Below are positions 6,111 to 7,392 of a DNA stretch of 7,392 nucleotides, in pieces. Within the stretch, counting starts at the first letter, position 1. The number at the start of each line of letters is the position of its first letter. A program made the translations under genes and the position numbers. This DNA is from Dysgonamonadaceae bacterium (GTDB lineage Bacteria; Bacteroidota; Bacteroidia; Bacteroidales; Azobacteroidaceae): NCBI GenBank assembly GCA_031284225.1, contig JAITAH010000027.1, positions 1 through 7,392 on the forward strand, read 5' to 3'. The notes below the pieces were generated by a model, which was not told the DNA's origin, searched no databases, and saw only the letters and a list, made by a program, of their open reading frames with translations.

Positions 6111-7148
6111 ATGAGGAAACATTTTTTTCTCCTGGGGTTCGTCCTGATGCTCATTCCCGCTTTGTATGCACAAGAAGAAAACAAGTTGCAAAAATTGAAA
6201 ACCGCTTTCCGGAGCGAATCTTTCAGCCTTTATGGATACGGACAAATTGAATATAACCTGACGGAACATCCCGAAGGCAACCTTCCGAATAATTCCTTAG
6301 ACCTGGCGCGCGCCATTCTTTTTGCCACCGGCAAATTAGGCGATCACAACCAGTACGGTTATATGTTGATGTACGATTTCGGCCCCAATCCCAACCTGCA
6401 CGAATTGTACGGGGAATGGACGCCGTTGAAAGCCGTACAGTTACGGATAGGACAATATAAAATCCCTTTTACGCTGGAAAATCCAATGTCGCCGACACGC
6501 ATCGAAACGATTCGTTTTTCCCGTTCGGCTTCCGCCATGAGCGGCAGCGCCGGCGATGTTAATCAATTCGACCTCAACGGCAATTCAACCGGACCTAAAG
6601 CCGGACGCGACGCCGGAGTGCAGTTATCCGGATTATTATTTCCCCAAAACGAATTCTTCCAGCTGGAATATTACGCAGGACTGTTTAACGGAACAGGCAT
6701 CAACACCAAGGACAACGACAATCACAAGGACTTTATCGGAACGGCTTACTGGCATCCTGTCCGGGGACTCCGGCTGGGCGGTTCCGTCTATTCGGGCAAA
6801 TTATACAACCGCAACCGCGACCGGTGGACAACCGGCGCCGAATACAACGGCCGACATTTTTACGCTCGCGCCGAATATATTGCCGCCAACGACGGCGGCC
6901 TGAAACGGAACGGTTATTACGGTTCGCTCGTCTGGAAAGTAATCCCCGACCGGTGGGAAATCGTGGGAAAATATGATTTCTACAACAACGATATCCATTT
7001 GGATACTAACGGTGTAAGCGATATAACCGCCGGCCTCAACTACTATTTTGCTCCCCTGTCGCGCATCCAACTGAATTACATTTATTCGGACGATGCGCTC
7101 AACGGGACAAACAATACCTTGCTGGCGCAGTTACAGGTGTTTTTTTAA
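6111..7148 (+). CDS. Outer-membrane porin of the phosphate-selective Porin O/P type
   Basis: The 345-residue product has a clear signal peptide (MRKHFFLLGF..., likely cleaved after ALYA at residue 20) and a beta-barrel pattern of alternating aromatic strands such as FSLYGYGQIEYNL, YGYMLMYDF, FQLEYYAGLFNGTG and RIQLNYIYSD. It ends in aromatic residues (LQVFF), as expected for Bam-dependent outer-membrane barrels. LRIGQYKIPFTLENPMSP and GRDAGVQLSG are characteristic of the Porin_O_P family, whose Pseudomonas members OprO and OprP pass phosphate and polyphosphate. The ATG lies five bases after the permease stop, so it belongs to the importer operon. It likely supplies the transporter's substrate to the periplasm; the sequence does not show that phosphate is that substrate. 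Whether it forms a trimer is assumed from the family. Confidence 0.85.
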   Translation: MRKHFFLLGFVLMLIPALYAQEENKLQKLKTAFRSESFSLYGYGQIEYNLTEHPEGNLPNNSLDLARAILFATGKLGDHNQYGYMLMYDFGPNPNLHELYGEWTPLKAVQLRIGQYKIPFTLENPMSPTRIETIRFSRSASAMSGSAGDVNQFDLNGNSTGPKAGRDAGVQLSGLLFPQNEFFQLEYYAGLFNGTGINTKDNDNHKDFIGTAYWHPVRGLRLGGSVYSGKLYNRNRDRWTTGAEYNGRHFYARAEYIAANDGGLKRNGYYGSLVWKVIPDRWEIVGKYDFYNNDIHLDTNGVSDITAGLNYYFAPLSRIQLNYIYSDDALNGTNNTLLAQLQVFF

Positions 7149-7182
7149 AGACTTTTGGGAACGGCCTCCTTTTTAGTATATG

Positions 7183-7220
7183 CCAGATAATCGGCAGGAA
7201 ATAAATATCTGGGAGTTTTT
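7183..7220 (+). terminator. Weak candidate intrinsic terminator after the porin gene
   Basis: CCAGATA (7183-7189) pairs with TATCTGG (7206-7212), followed by GAG and five Ts (7216-7220). The loop is long (16 bases) and the stem AT-rich, so stability is doubtful. Its place between two convergent genes fits a terminator for the porin operon. Confidence 0.35.
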
Positions 7221-7234
7221 ATGAATATCTGTTT

Positions 7235-7392
7235 TTATTTTTCAATCATCTCAATCATTCGCGCTACAACCGGCTTGGCTTGATAGTTTCGGTCGAACAA
7301 AAGCGGATAATCGGTTCTGCCTTTCACCGGCCAATCGTTGAGCCAGCTATCGTTGTCGGTAACGCCCCAAGTAGTAACTCTCGAAATCACAT
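7235..7392 (-). CDS. GH10 endo-1,4-beta-xylanase, C-terminal end only
   Basis: On the - strand the frame ends at TAA (complement of 7235-7237) and runs off the right edge, leaving 51 residues. The segment reads [17 protein letters not shown], then [20 protein letters not shown] and [14 protein letters not shown]. The TTWGVTDxDSW block and [12 protein letters not shown] are the well-known C-terminal end of the GH10 catalytic barrel, where the Trp residues line the xylan-binding cleft. The catalytic glutamates would lie upstream and are outside the window. This gene is convergent with the porin operon and probably belongs to a separate plant-polysaccharide locus to the right. The family call is strong; localisation and domain make-up cannot be seen. 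Confidence 0.88.
   Translation of the reverse strand, partial: VISRVTTWGVTDNDSWLNDWPVKGRTDYPLLFDRNYQAKPVVARMIEMIEK

Noticed and set aside
3902..7148. The ABC genes as an exporter for a product of the radical SAM locus
   Set aside because: A substrate-binding lipoprotein, an SsuB-type ATPase and an SsuC-type permease form an importer, and a separate promoter precedes them.

Overview
The window looks like Bacteroidota DNA, most likely Bacteroidales. Supporting signs are a porin of the Porin O/P type, the end of a GH10 xylanase, a TTTG-N19-TAnnTTTG-like promoter, and genes that start without clear Shine-Dalgarno sequences behind short A-rich spacers. No rRNA, tRNA, CRISPR array, transposase or phage gene was seen.

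Region 1 (1-3617, + strand) looks like one operon of three genes. The first two are tandem paralogues built from 26-28-residue alpha-solenoid repeats of the LRV (leucine-rich variant) / HEAT-like kind. Each is followed by a conserved helical cap, a variable acidic or His/Tyr-rich linker, and a nearly identical C-terminal tail. The first is cut by the window's left edge. The third gene encodes an unusual 636-residue radical SAM protein: a complete radical SAM/SPASM enzyme fused to a second, shortened GGE-containing half-barrel that lacks the SAM-cluster cysteines but keeps a complete seven-cysteine SPASM domain. This is the most unusual part of the window. A testable idea is that the enzyme modifies the tails of the solenoid proteins, with the solenoid or cap as recognition module.

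Region 2 (3618-3901) is a 284-base non-coding gap. It holds a nested inverted repeat, a perfect 11-bp hairpin without a U-tract, and a good Bacteroidales-type promoter for the next operon.

Region 3 (3902-7148, + strand) is a compact four-gene operon: substrate-binding lipoprotein, ABC ATPase, permease and outer-membrane porin. The importer is of the nitrate/sulfonate/taurine/HMP type. The layout suggests a full outer-membrane-to-cytoplasm route for one small, probably anionic or zwitterionic, solute that cannot be named from sequence alone.

Region 4 (7149-7392) is a short convergent gap with a weak candidate terminator, then the 3' end of a GH10 endo-1,4-beta-xylanase gene on the - strand, cut by the right edge.
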